Shown here: positions 1-10,373 of the stretch, piece by piece | Numbering within the stretch: the stretch's first letter is position 1 | How the letters are laid out: every line of letters begins with the position of its first letter | NCBI GenBank assembly: GCA_014621425.1 | Contig: JAANBB010000154.1 | Location: 17,016-81,015 of the forward strand | Source: Cylindrodendrum hubeiense | Taxonomy: Eukaryota; Ascomycota; Sordariomycetes; Hypocreales; Nectriaceae | Direction of reading: 5' to 3' | DNA length: 64,000 bases | The notes under the pieces: model-generated | Database searches by the model: none | The model's input: the letters and a program-made list of their open reading frames with translations, nothing else | What the model was told of the DNA's origin: nothing | Made by a program: the position numbers and the translations under genes

Positions 1-258
1 CCGTGACAAGACAAGCGGAGGATCATGAGCGTGTGATGACGCGATGGATTGGGCCAGCGACGCATTGATCGCCGGATGATGTAATTGATGCTGTGGCCTT
101 GTCCAGGGTTGCAAGATGCAAGAGTGCCGCGTGAAAGCGTGGATGCCCGGAGTGGTTTTGGTGTATCGGGACTCCGTACGCGGAGCGAGTCCGAAAACCT
201 CGGCCGGGCGAGCGACGGGAGTCGGGCGATCGGGGGAACGAGCCGGGGGACGAGACGG

Positions 259-294
259 GGGAACGAGACTGGGAACGAGACAGGGAACGAGACA
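259..294. repeat. 12-bp tandem repeat, 3 units
   Basis: Three consecutive copies of gggaacgagac(t/a) are present, with a degenerate fourth copy just to the left (245-256). This is a minisatellite-like array in non-coding DNA. Confidence 0.85.
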
Positions 295-983
295 GGACTC
301 GCCTGAGCGGCGGTAGGGGCGGCCCAACGGGACACTGTCGCAGCGCAGTGCGTAATCGCTTCGACATCGATCAGAGCACGGCGATGAAGCAGCTAGCCAG
401 GAACCATTAGAGACGACACGGTCTGGAGAAAGGGTAAGGCTGATTGGCGAGTGTAGGCTGTAGGGCACCTAGTGGCCGTGCCTGTGCGGCGGGGACAGTG
501 GAGCGGCCAAGACTAGAGATGGATACTAGAGATGGATTGGCTGGACGCGAGTGGGCTCGGCGGGAGGCGAGGGAGCTGAAGGCCTGGGCGAGGCAGGCAA
601 GCAGGGAGGTTAGTTTGCGTGATAGGGCGGCGGCGAGGCGGCGAGGAGGGGATTGGATGCGGGGATGATGATAATGTACAGAAAGACGAAAAGGAGAAAG
701 GAGCACAAAGATTAGCAGGCCGTGGTTGTATGTACGACGTCAATGTACCGCGCCGCAGGACAGCCATGATGGTGGTTTGCAGGTACCCTCGCCAATGAGT
801 GGAGGGATTGATTCATGGGGGGGAGGGGGGAGGACATGGATCCTTCGGGATTGCAGGGGTGCGGGATTGGTGTGGTAACGTTTTGACACCTGGGCTCTGG
901 TCCGGCGAGACAGATGTCGTCTGGCTTTGTTACAGCGTTGGTGTACGAGAGAGAGTGATTGCGTTGGTCTGGTGCGTGCCGCC

Positions 984-1092
984 TGTGTATCCGTGTGTAT
1001 GTGTCGGTGTGTGTCTGTGTCTGTGTCTGTCTGTGTCAATGTGTGTCTATGTCTGTGTCTATTTCCGTGTCCGTGTCTGTGTCCGTGTCTGA
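984..1092. repeat. GT/CTGTGT simple repeat tract
   Basis: About 110 bases consist almost entirely of interrupted GTGT, CTGTGT and CCGTGT units on the plus strand. All frames across it translate to Val/Cys/Ser or Asp/Thr repeats, so the open frames here are artefacts of the repeat. Confidence 0.85.
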
Positions 1093-1844
1093 GTTCTGCC
1101 CGTGTGCTTTGCGACGCGAGACGACAACCTGGGCCAAGGGGCCGCCGCCATCAGGATTCATTCGAATGTGTCTGGGCCGAATTGCCTGGATCGAATTGAG
1201 TTGGAGACAAGGCGATAGCCGGGCAGACGCCGCTTCTCCACCTCCCCCAACTGGTAAGCCGATGTACACGCAGTCCGCAATGGCAGGCGGCGTTCAATAC
1301 AAGAGGGCCGTTGCGTTGGACAGAGAGCAAACAACGGAGCGCCTCGAACGCTGCGATAGGCAGGGGTGCGGGCGGGCTGATGCAGTGCAACCTGCGCATC
1401 ACCATCCTCCGTCGATGATAGCACGTTACCTTGCAGATGGGGGAATGGCACAATGGCATCTTACCTTGCCATGGTTCTGTTGGCGTGTATTGGCGTGGAG
1501 TGGCTGTCGACATGACTGTTACTGTTGCTGTTCCTCTCGTTCCCAAGCACCTCGGCATCCTCTCTCTCTCTCTCTCACCCTTACCGATTAACTAGTTACA
1601 CCCTTACAGATTACACCCGTACTGTGCTCCGTACTTGACTGCAGGTTGGTCACTGCGACCTCCATATCAGGGGGCCACCCTTCCCCCACACGCCAGCAAA
1701 CAGACCATCTCAATTTCACATCTCATCTCTTTTTGCGTATTCTGCCCTCCCCGACGCAAACGCTGTGAAATTGCAAATCCAAACACACAGGCGCGCCCCG
1801 GGATCCGGGGTCGTCTCGTCTGCCACTGTTGCCTTTGCTGCCAC

Positions 1845-1884
1845 TCTGCGTCTCTGCGTCTCTGCGTCTCTGCGTCTCTGCGTC
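1845..1884. repeat. 8-bp tandem repeat, 5 perfect units
   Basis: Five exact head-to-tail copies of tctgcgtc. The opposite-strand frames read as repeated Arg-Arg-Asp-Ala-Glu-Thr-Gln, which is a repeat translation and not a gene. Confidence 0.9.
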
Positions 1885-2186
1885 TCGGCCTCGTGCACCG
1901 AGTTTGGCCGCCATCCTGTGGTCACCTGGCTGGTTTTCTGGCTTTCTGGCTGGCCGACCGCCGGGCTTGAGTCACTCCCGGCGCTCCAACACGCCACGAC
2001 CACTCCACAAAGCCGCACCACGCTATCGCGGCCTGCTATAGCGGCGGCGTCGTCGGGCTAAGGTGACGCTCCGCGCACTGGAGCGTTGGAGCGCACCGCT
2101 GCGTACGTATGCGCATTGCGCACACGCGCTGGGTTTCGCGCACGAGACAGACTTGGGAATCGCCGGACCGGACCCTGCTGGCCGTA

Positions 2187-2205
2187 CCAATCACCAATCA
2201 CCAAT
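2187..2205 (+). promoter_or_regulatory. Three CCAAT pentamers at 7-bp spacing
   Basis: CCAAT occurs at 2187, 2194 and 2201, giving three copies in the same orientation at exactly 7-bp spacing. CCAAT is the core bound by the fungal HAP/CBC complex. The array is about 1.2 kb upstream of a plausible leader intron of the kinase gene and 1.5 kb upstream of its ATG. A regulatory role is an inference; a simple 7-bp repeat is the alternative. Confidence 0.3.
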
Positions 2206-2207
2206 CG

Positions 2208-2293
2208 CATCCAGCCCGTCCATCCAGCCCGTCCATCCAGTCCGTCCATCCAGTCCATCCATCCAGTCCATCCAGTCCGTCCAGTCCATCCCC
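2208..2293. repeat. CCATCCAGTCCGT-type tandem repeat
   Basis: A degenerate array of 8- to 13-bp units built from ccatccag and tccgt/cccgt covers about 85 bases. It encodes only Pro/Ser/His (plus) or Trp/Met/Asp/Gly (minus) repeats in any frame. Confidence 0.85.
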
Positions 2294-2950
2294 CGCCCGC
2301 TACCTCGTTTTTCCTCCCGCTCCCTCTCATCGACCGACCTTCCTTTCTGTCTTGCTTGCGGTTTTGCTTTGCCTCGTCCCCGTTGTCTCGACTCTATTTG
2401 GCCTCGTGCTGGGCCTTGTGCTGGGCCTCGATCTGGGCTCCCTCCCTCCCCTCCTCTGCAACGGATAAAACACCCGCCCCTTTCCCGCCCGGGACTTAGA
2501 TTAGACAAGCAGAGGGCATCTGCGAAAGCACTCCCCCCATCACCACTTGACGCCCGTCTAAGACGACCGCCGGACAAGGACGACGGTTTTATCTACCTCT
2601 TTTGTCTAGGTACAAAACCCAAAAGCCTCCAGCGCGAAGGGCGTCCGAGTACCCACCCGGCCTCCAGGTACAAGATACCGCTGGCCAACTACCGAAAGTC
2701 TGGTACTTTAAAGTACGGCTACCTGGCTGGGCCCTGGGCGTCGAGGTACCTCCCCACAACGCCTTCCTTTGGTGCTTCCAATCGCTCTCCCTATCTTCGA
2801 GGCCCCGGTTTTCCCGCCGGCCGCCACAGGGGTTCCAGGGAAAGCAGGAGCCAAGACCCGCCCGCCCTTGCGCTTGCCCTTGCGCTGCTTGCTGGTCTGC
2901 TGCCGGTGCAGGTCTGGGCAGGTGCTGGTCTGCTGCGCTATTGCACTGTC

Positions 2951-3006
2951 CCCCAGCGCCCCCCCAGCGCCCCCCAGCGTCCCACAGCGTCCCACAGCGT
3001 CCCACG
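2951..3006. repeat. CCCAGCGCCC / CCACAGCGTC tandem repeat
   Basis: A run of about 10-bp units, first ccccagcgcc-like and then cacagcgtcc-like, forms a short GC-rich array in the upstream region of the kinase gene. Confidence 0.8.
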
Positions 3007-3196
3007 CCCTGCGAATCCACCAACCGAGCCTTGGAACGGCACCGACTCCTCGCTTCCGCTTCGCTTCCTCTTCTTCTCCTCTTGTGTCTCCCGCCTCGTC
3101 TCTTTGACGACGCTCTCCGGGCTCCTCTGCTCTCTGCCGCTCAACACCAGCAAACCCATCCATTCGCCTCCATGATCGCGTTATAGAAGAGCCCTC

Positions 3197-3262
3197 GATC
3201 TGTTTCTCCCCCTCTCTTTCTCCCCCTTTCCCTTCTCCTTTCCCTTCTCCTTCTCCTGTCTC
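3197..3262 (+). promoter_or_regulatory. Pyrimidine tract upstream of the kinase gene
   Basis: About 65 bases consist nearly only of C and T. Tracts like this commonly lie just upstream of transcription starts of fungal genes. It is about 130 bases before a plausible leader intron of the kinase gene. The promoter role is inferred from position and composition only. Confidence 0.4.
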
Positions 3263-3396
3263 CATCCCCGTCCCCATCGCCATCACCATCCCTTCGCCTC
3301 CGCTTCCGCCTCCACCTCCGTCCATCCTCGGCCCCCACCAAAGCGTTCCCTCGCCTTCAACCTCGCAGCCCTTGACGGACCATCTGCCGCTTCAAG

Positions 3397-3538
3397 GTAC
3401 GTCTCGCTTGTTCTTAGATGTATTTTGGAATTACCTTATCGACCCTCGTCACGCCACCCGATTCACACATCCGATTCACACATCCGATTGCGCTTGGCCC
3501 TGCGCCCTGCGAAACCTCACTGACACAGCGCTTCATAG
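3397..3538 (+). other. Possible 5'-leader intron of the kinase gene
   Basis: A GTACGT donor starts at 3397, a CTGAC-like branch site sits near 3519, and an acceptor TAG ends at 3538 (a nearer CAG ends at 3527). Removing it would bring the pyrimidine-rich leader next to the short leader before the ATG at 3698. No transcript evidence is available. Confidence 0.35.
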
Positions 3539-3697
3539 GGTCCTTGGTTGTTGACTCACCCGACTCACCCGACTCCCCAACTCAAACCACGATACAACTG
3601 TCTCCTTCGCCTGACCCGTCCTCCCGTTTCACCTCGACTCGACTCGACTAAAATCCGAATCGACTCGAACCTAATCCAACGCCCGACTAGTAAAGTC

Positions 3698-5940
3698 ATG
3701 TCAAAGCCCCACACCCCCCGGACTGCGACGGCTTTGCCCCTCGACGACACTTCACACATCTCCTCCAGAAACATCGCCATCACCAGCGACCCCTCCCTCG
3801 GGTTTCGTTCCAGGCCCATCCCCGTCCCTATCCCTACCTCTGCCGGCCCTTCGTCATCCTATCGCCTCGGCAAGGTCCAGACTGTCCTTTCCACCAGCCC
3901 TTCTGGCCTCTACACGCTCCCCGATGTCTCCGTCACCGCGCCGGCCCTCGTCCACTTCCGCGCCAACACGATAGCGCCCTCTCCTCCGCTTCAGCAAGGA
4001 GAGCTGCCTCCATCCCAGAATGCTACTCTTGCCACGGATATACCTTCTTCCATCGACAGGCGCTCCTATAGCCCCGCTGGATCCCTTCGTATCTCGACCG
4101 AGTTTGGCTCCTTTCCGACTATCCCCGGCCGTCGTGAATCCTTCAATGGCAACGGAAGCGGCAGCGGCAGCCTTTCCTCCTCCCGTGGGTCTCTTTCCTT
4201 GAAGCAACGGGCCTCGACGAGCAGCCTCCGCCCAATTTCGAGGACCCCCAGCCTCAAGGCTGCGCTGGCCAACAGCCTCGGTACTGTTAGCGGTACCAGC
4301 AGCCTCGTACCGAGTCCCATTATCTCTGCTATGGGCTCTCTTACGCCTCTGCCAAGTCCGCTCATGTCTGGAGACTCCCCAGGGCCGTGGAAGAGGCTGA
4401 GTGCAGGGTCTGCGTCACCCCCACAGCACCGCCTCAGAAGCGTCGGCGAGGGATCCGTTTTGGTCACAAACACAGGCGAGTCTATTGACGCGGCCCTTGC
4501 GAATGGTCCGAAGCGCAAGATGTACTCGGCGCTCGAACCTGGAGACAAGATCCCGACCCAAACCCCGAGTATTAACCAACCTCATCATACTCGAAACCGC
4601 AGCGTAAGCGAATACAACCCGGATCAGATGGGAATCCACAAGCGACACACATCATCTTCGGGATCGCACGCCAAAATCGATGGGGCCAACGACACTCAGA
4701 CTGAATCCCATATGCGGAGGGAGATACAGTACGCTGAGTCCCGTGGTCTGACTTCCACTGTCACGCAACCTCCAACACCGCCCCCAAGCGAATCTTCTCG
4801 AGATTCGGCCGACGGGTCTAGCAAATCCAAGAGCTCTCGCTGCGAGTACTTTGAAGCCTTCGGACGGATTGACAGGAAACGACGTCGATGGAAGTCGATA
4901 CGCCTCCTCGGCCAGGGCACTTTCAGCAGAGTTATGTTAGCCACTAGTCAGACCGACTTCGAAGATGACGGGACTCCGAAGCCCGAGTTAAGGCTTGACC
5001 GCAAGACTTTAGTTGCGGTCAAGGTCTGTGAGCACGGCCCTCGAGGTGGTGCTAGCGAGGAGCGTGTCGAGATGAGCTTGAAGCGCGAACTCGAAATCAT
5101 GCAAACCATTCGCCATCCGTCGCTGGTCGACCTCAAGGCCTGGAACATAGAGCCTTCAAGGGCCATCCTGGTGTTGAGCTATTGCCCTGGAGGTGACTTG
5201 TTTGACATTGCAACAGCTCATCGCGAGGTTCTTCGGGAGTCCTTATTGCGAAGGATCTTTGCTGAGTTGGTCGGTGCTGTGAGCTACCTCCACGAGAGGA
5301 GGATTGTCCATCGCGATGTCAAGCTCGAGAGTAAGTGTGCCTTTCTGAAAATTGCAACTTGCCGGCCTAACATTATGCAGACGTTCTCGTGAATCTAACT
5401 CCAGCGGAACTTGCCGACTCGACCATTGACTGGGCTACCTACCCCTACTCTGTGGTCATCCTTACGGATCTAGGCCTCTCGCGCCGTATCGCCGACGATG
5501 AGAAGCTTGAGACTCGCTGTGGTTCCGAGGACTATGCTGCCCCTGAGGTTATCATGGGCCAACCCTACGATGGCCGAGCTACCGACGCCTGGTCTCTCGG
5601 TGTTCTGCTCTATGCGCTTCTTGAGGCTCGTCTGCCCTTCGACCCTCATCCCAGCATGAGCGACGCCCACCGTATGCGTAGCCGCACTAGCCATCGCATC
5701 GCAAGAGTTGAATGGAAGTGGGTCGAATATGCAGGCGATGACACGGACAACGATGGCGACGAAGCCAAATTCGAAGAGAAGGGTCTCCTAGGTGCTATGG
5801 AGATCACGGAAGGTTTGCTGAAGCGAGCAAGGAGCCGCTGGAGCGTGGTCAAGGTAGCCAAGACGCCTTGGGTTACCGGTGCCATCAAAGCCCCGGGAGG
5901 GTTGCGGTTCCGAGAGGAGAAAGACGGCGCCGAGGTCTGA
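3698..5940 (+). CDS. Serine/threonine protein kinase with long disordered N-terminus
   Basis: Two exons, 3698-5330 and 5381-5940, with an intron at 5331-5380 (GTAAGT donor, CTAAC branch site, CAG acceptor), encode 730 residues. The ATG at 3698 is the first in frame. Residues 1 to about 385 are Ser/Pro-rich and probably disordered. The kinase domain follows: glycine-rich loop GQGTFSRV near 405, VAVK lysine at 442, catalytic HRDVKLEN at 538-545, DLG at 574-576 in place of DFG, and APE near 598-600. The splice junction falls inside the catalytic loop and restores it exactly, which confirms the intron. A roughly 25-residue insert separates the catalytic loop from DLG. The domain resembles fungal CAMK/PRR-like kinases with C-terminal catalytic domains, but I do not assign a named orthologue. 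The substrate is unknown. The N-terminal tail could carry regulatory phosphosites. Confidence 0.92.
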
Positions 5941-8900
5941 CAAGGTCACATCTTGCAACTTTCGACGATGCCGCGGCTCCAACGGACGTCGACCTTTTCA
6001 CTGCCAACCCGGCCATCACCTATTCACTTGACATTCTTTTTCTTCACTTCTCCAGCGATGCACAACGCTGTCCCGATGTTGCTCCGAGGCACTTCGAATT
6101 ACAAGACACGCTCAAAGACATACCATTCAAACACCCAACGAGAAACACCATACAAAGACCGCAATGCGACGACGAAAGACCTTTGGATCAGTCTATGACC
6201 ACATAACGGGAATCAAGATACGGGACTGGGAAAGGGAAAGGCGGTTAAACGGGGCAAACAAAGGGAAACGGTATTGGAGCACTCCAACTTGTATCTTTAG
6301 CATTTTTCTTGGATTCATTCGCTTCTTGGGCCACCCATTTTGTTAGGGTTTGTTGGACGTTTTTTCTTTGTTGACCACTATATCATCATATACCATGCGT
6401 AAGCTCCCGGGGTAGAAAAAGGCATACCAAAATATGGATAGACCACGGTGTTAAGTTCTGTTTCACTGTATACCTATTTATCATTTATTATATACTATTT
6501 ATTCTCTTTATCTGTAGTTTAGTTTAGGTCTGTTTAGGTCTGCTTTGGTATGCTTTGGGTTGGGGGTTGGGCCTTGGGGGTTGGGCTTGTACCTATCGTC
6601 GGTTCGTAGGTTGGCTGATATGTTTTATTAAATATTGAATGAGAAGATGTTGAGTTGTGCCTGGTGGTCATTTTTGGCTCTTCGTATCGTTGGTGCATAG
6701 TTCTTGTCAAGGTTGTAAATGGTGTTTCCTAGGATGCTGGTTGAAGTCCTAACCTGCTCATCGCAAGGAAGTGAATGCAGCTATTCAGCACACGGGTTTG
6801 CAAGTCTCACTTCGGATCTTTGGAACCATCCTGGAAGCATACTGTAAAACTTTCATCTAGGTGAGAAACATTTTGGTAGAAAAATACCAATCCAATCTCC
6901 TGGCTAGCCGATAGGGGTTTCCCCCTACTTCGTTTCGTTCAATTCCTAACTACGTTGCGAAAACGAATGCTTCTGACACTTGGAGCTATATTAAGGATAA
7001 TGATGGAAGAGCGCTACTTACCACGAGGGCGGGAAAATACTGGACTGTAGTTACCCTCATTCAATGGCGATCTTCATGGACGTAAGAAGGGCTCTTAGAC
7101 ATCTAGGCTTAGCATCAAACGACCTGTATCCCCCGAAGCCGCAAAGGTTAATGGTGCGCGTGTGATATCGCGGCAGCCTTATGCATTCCAACCTTCTCGT
7201 GAGGTTGCCTATTCGCGACATGGGGCTGACGACGCATACCGTTTCTGGGTTCAACATGTCTCAAAGGGCTGGACCGTTTTTGACACCGTCGCAGCTAACG
7301 GCTCTTGTCACCGACTGCTGCGCCATTGTGGCTGCCATCGGTGCAGATCTCTGTCTCGGCAGCGCCGACGCTGCTGCCAACGCGCCGATGCTGTCGCCTG
7401 TTATTCGCTTTCGCATGTCCAGCGAAGGAAGTCCTGTTAACCTCGGAGTGATCGACAAACCTTGCGTCTGTGTGTCGGGCCGGGCGGGCTGCCTTGGACC
7501 TTGGAATAGAAACGCGCAGTTAATCCTCCCGGATCTCAGTTATGATGACCCGAGAAACATGGGTCAGCTGCCGCCCGGCCTGTGCCGTTTGGAATTGTTC
7601 GGACGCAGCTATTAGTGATGGCCGGGTTCCGATGGCGAGCTTAATCACGGCCGGAATGACGGCGGCCGCGGTCTCGGCACCTCGCGCTGGCTGGGGCGGA
7701 TTCGCAAAGGGAACAGGCGGCGACGTCAGGGTCTCTCGGTATGGTCGGATGGCGTCACGCCAAAAGGACCTAAATCGTGCCAGGGTTTTCACATTGAAGA
7801 ATCATAGTTTCCACGCGAGCCTCGTTTAGCCCACGCTGCAGAGGCCCATTCGGCGGCGTGGGATGATGGAGAAAACGGGCCTGCAGTGCCCGAGGCGGCG
7901 CTCCCGTTGCGTCCGGCGCATGTTGATGTTGGAAGGGATGGAGAGAGATATCGGCGGTTGGTGCTGGGCCGCTGACTCGGCCGAGTGCACACTGATGGAC
8001 GAGCCATCATCTGCCAGTCTTGGGCTTGGCATTGATGGTCTTGGTTTCGGTCTTGGTCTTGGTCCAGACCGGGCGTGACAATGGACGGACCTGACAAATG
8101 CTCGAGCCTCTCCGGGCTTTCTAAAAATATGACAATGCAAGAAAACAAGGGCCTTGTTGCACAAGCGCGCCGCAATCTCGCTCAGGACGTCTCCGTGGTG
8201 GCCAGTGAGGCACGTAAAACCAGACGAATTGGACGGACAGGAAGCGCGGGCCATCCGGAGGCCATGAAGTCGTCTCGCTAACACTGGCTGCTCCGAATGT
8301 CCAGCATCAGGGCTTGGGGCAAACGTGTCCCGCCTTGACATCGCGCGGCGGTCCTCGGCCGCCTCATCCACCAGTTGAATGGCCCCATCTGCGGTTGTGC
8401 TGCGCTTGCGAGTGCTGCACCATCTACTGCAGCGCTGCCCGCTGCCCGCTGCCCACTGCGCCAGGCTCCTCGGCTCAGCGTCTTGACGGAAGCCCGCTTG
8501 GTCCTCGCAGTGTCTGGCGGCGTGTCGGCGATGGCCGCTTTGCAGGTTGGCCTTTGTCACGCAACCCCACTCCCGCCGCTGGTTGAACCTTTTTCTCTTC
8601 CTTTGCTGAGAACGGCCAGCAGCCAAGAAACCCAAGCACATTGTGATATGGGCAGGGAATCTTGTGAAATCGTCCTTGTTTGACCAGCCCGGCCGGCAGC
8701 AATCTAACCTCGTACAGAGGAGGATGAGCGGGTGGACCGCTACGGCACATTGGCACACACACTCCGTCGCCGTCTCGCCAGTCTGCCCTCGTGTAAAGAA
8801 AGGCTGCGCCAAGCCCACCACGCCCACCAAGCCCAAACTGCGGAGGCCACTGAAAAGAGTCTGAGACCATCCCGGGGGTGGCCTCAGGCGCCTTCGTGGC

Positions 8901-10373
8901 GCCGCCACGACCGAACGTCTTAGAAGACGGCCGGGATGAGGCATGGAGAGAACGGGCTCAAAGAGAGTTCGCAGCCGAGACTGGGGGACGGACCCTCTTG
9001 ATGCAGAGGTCATCCCGTCATCGTCAGTGAGCGCAAGCCTCGCCGTCACTCACGGTAACTCCCCGTCACTCCCCGTCACTCCCCGTCACGCCCATCGGCC
9101 GCCCTCACCCTCTCCGGCTGGCCTGCCTCCTGTCTCCTGCGCGACACACACACTCTGCCTCGGGAGGCGCCCTCCTCGCCACCTCCATGACGACCGCGGC
9201 GCTCTCCCGGGGATGCCGGAAGTCCCCCATCCAAGGCCCTCAGCGACCAAGGTGGCGCCCATGGCTCCGGCGCACTGGCGGGAGAAGAAACGGAAGTCTT
9301 CTGGAAATCGCGAGCCCAGCGTTTGACACTGCGCCTAGGTCTTGGTTTGCAGCGTCGGCGCTGGAATGCTTGCCCCCTCGGCAGATTTCCCTGCTAGCCC
9401 GGGGGCCAGGGGCTGTATCGAACCGCCATGATTGGTGCTTCTTCTCGTGTGTGGTGGCTCCGTACTTTTCACCTTCTGCTTCGGGCAACATTGGTCGCAT
9501 GCTCTCACATGCCCACCCCTGGACCCTCCGTCCTCAGTGGTCGAGAGGGTGCCGCCATGGGCCATGGATCATGGCGCTGCCCTCATTGTTCCCTCCTCGG
9601 GCCTTCTCCTGGTGAACACGCTCAACCAGCCGTCTGTGGCCAGCCCATCGTCAGCCCGTAGCCCCAGCGTCCAGAGCCCATAGCCGTCCCGTTATTGGGT
9701 TGCTGGTCGACGCCCCCAAGAGCAGTGCCCCCTCAAGCCCAAACCGAGTGCCTTCGCCCCCCCCAGCCCAGCACGTAGACCCCCTGGGGCCGAGGATGCC
9801 TCCCTCTTATCTCCCCTCGACACCCCGCGGCCAGGCGCTCCAGACTCTCGAGACAGCAGATTGGGTTGCCTTTCTAGGAAACTTAGGCGAGGGAACTTTT
9901 GCTGGCCTTCTCACGCGCAGCGCTTGGCGTCCCGTCCACCGAGTCTCTCTCCGGCTCTGGTCGCATCAACGACCCTATCACACCAGCGGTCATATCTCTC
10001 CCTGCTGGTGCGTCAAGTCTGGGGAACGATAACGTTAGCAGGGCCCTGGACGTGCACGCACTCTGGTGTCGCCGTTTTGGTTGCCCCAAGCCCCAGTGCG
10101 CGCGCCCGTCGCCCATCTGGTCTGCGCGCCGTCGCAGTCTCCGGCTCCTCTTATTATACGTACCCGGGGATCATGGGCACTTCTGCCCGCTTGTCCATCC
10201 TCTCGTTCTCGACCTCCATTTTGAGCTCTCCCGCTCGCCACTTTCACGAGTGATGAATCCGCGCATTGGCGACTGAGGACCCAGCCGATGATTTCGACTC
10301 GCTCGAGTCCGTCACTGACTGTCAACCAGCCAGCGGACCGGGCCTCCTCAGTCGGCTTGGGCGCTCTGGCGCC
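5941..10373. other. Long gene-free interval
   Basis: The first 1 kb is AT-richer and probably includes the 3' UTR of the kinase gene. From about 7.0 kb it becomes GC-rich. The longest frame (minus strand, 7826-9049) starts at a non-ATG codon, has an Arg/Ser/Pro/Cys-rich composition and shows no recognisable domain, so I do not call it a gene. The last few hundred bases are the probable promoter and leader of the Clr5-domain gene. Confidence 0.55.
9061..9089. repeat. 10-bp tandem repeat, 3 units
   Basis: Three copies of ccccgtcac(t) lie head to tail in non-coding DNA, the last with a changed final base. Confidence 0.85.

Larger units (their letters stand above)
1..3396. other. Gene-free, repeat-rich leader region
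   Basis: I found no coding region here that resembles a protein. All open frames are short and low in complexity, and several are simply translations of tandem repeats. The DNA is GC-rich and carries many short tandem arrays, listed separately. The right part becomes strongly pyrimidine-rich on the plus strand and runs into the 5' leader of the protein kinase gene that starts at 3698. The left part could be the promoter side of a gene lying outside the window. I see no tRNA or transposon signature. Confidence 0.6.

Noticed and set aside
984..1092. Telomere or centromere-type repeat
   Set aside because: The tract is an interrupted GT/CTGTGT simple repeat, not TTAGGG, and is flanked by ordinary sequence.
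2063..3175. 370-codon plus-strand open frame
   Set aside because: It spans three separate tandem repeat arrays and the translation is mostly repeat-derived Pro/Ser; it lies in the leader region of the kinase gene.
7826..9049. 407-codon minus-strand open frame
   Set aside because: It has no ATG start at its beginning, an Arg/Ser/Cys-rich composition without any domain, and overlaps equally long frames on the other strand. GC-rich DNA gives such frames by chance.
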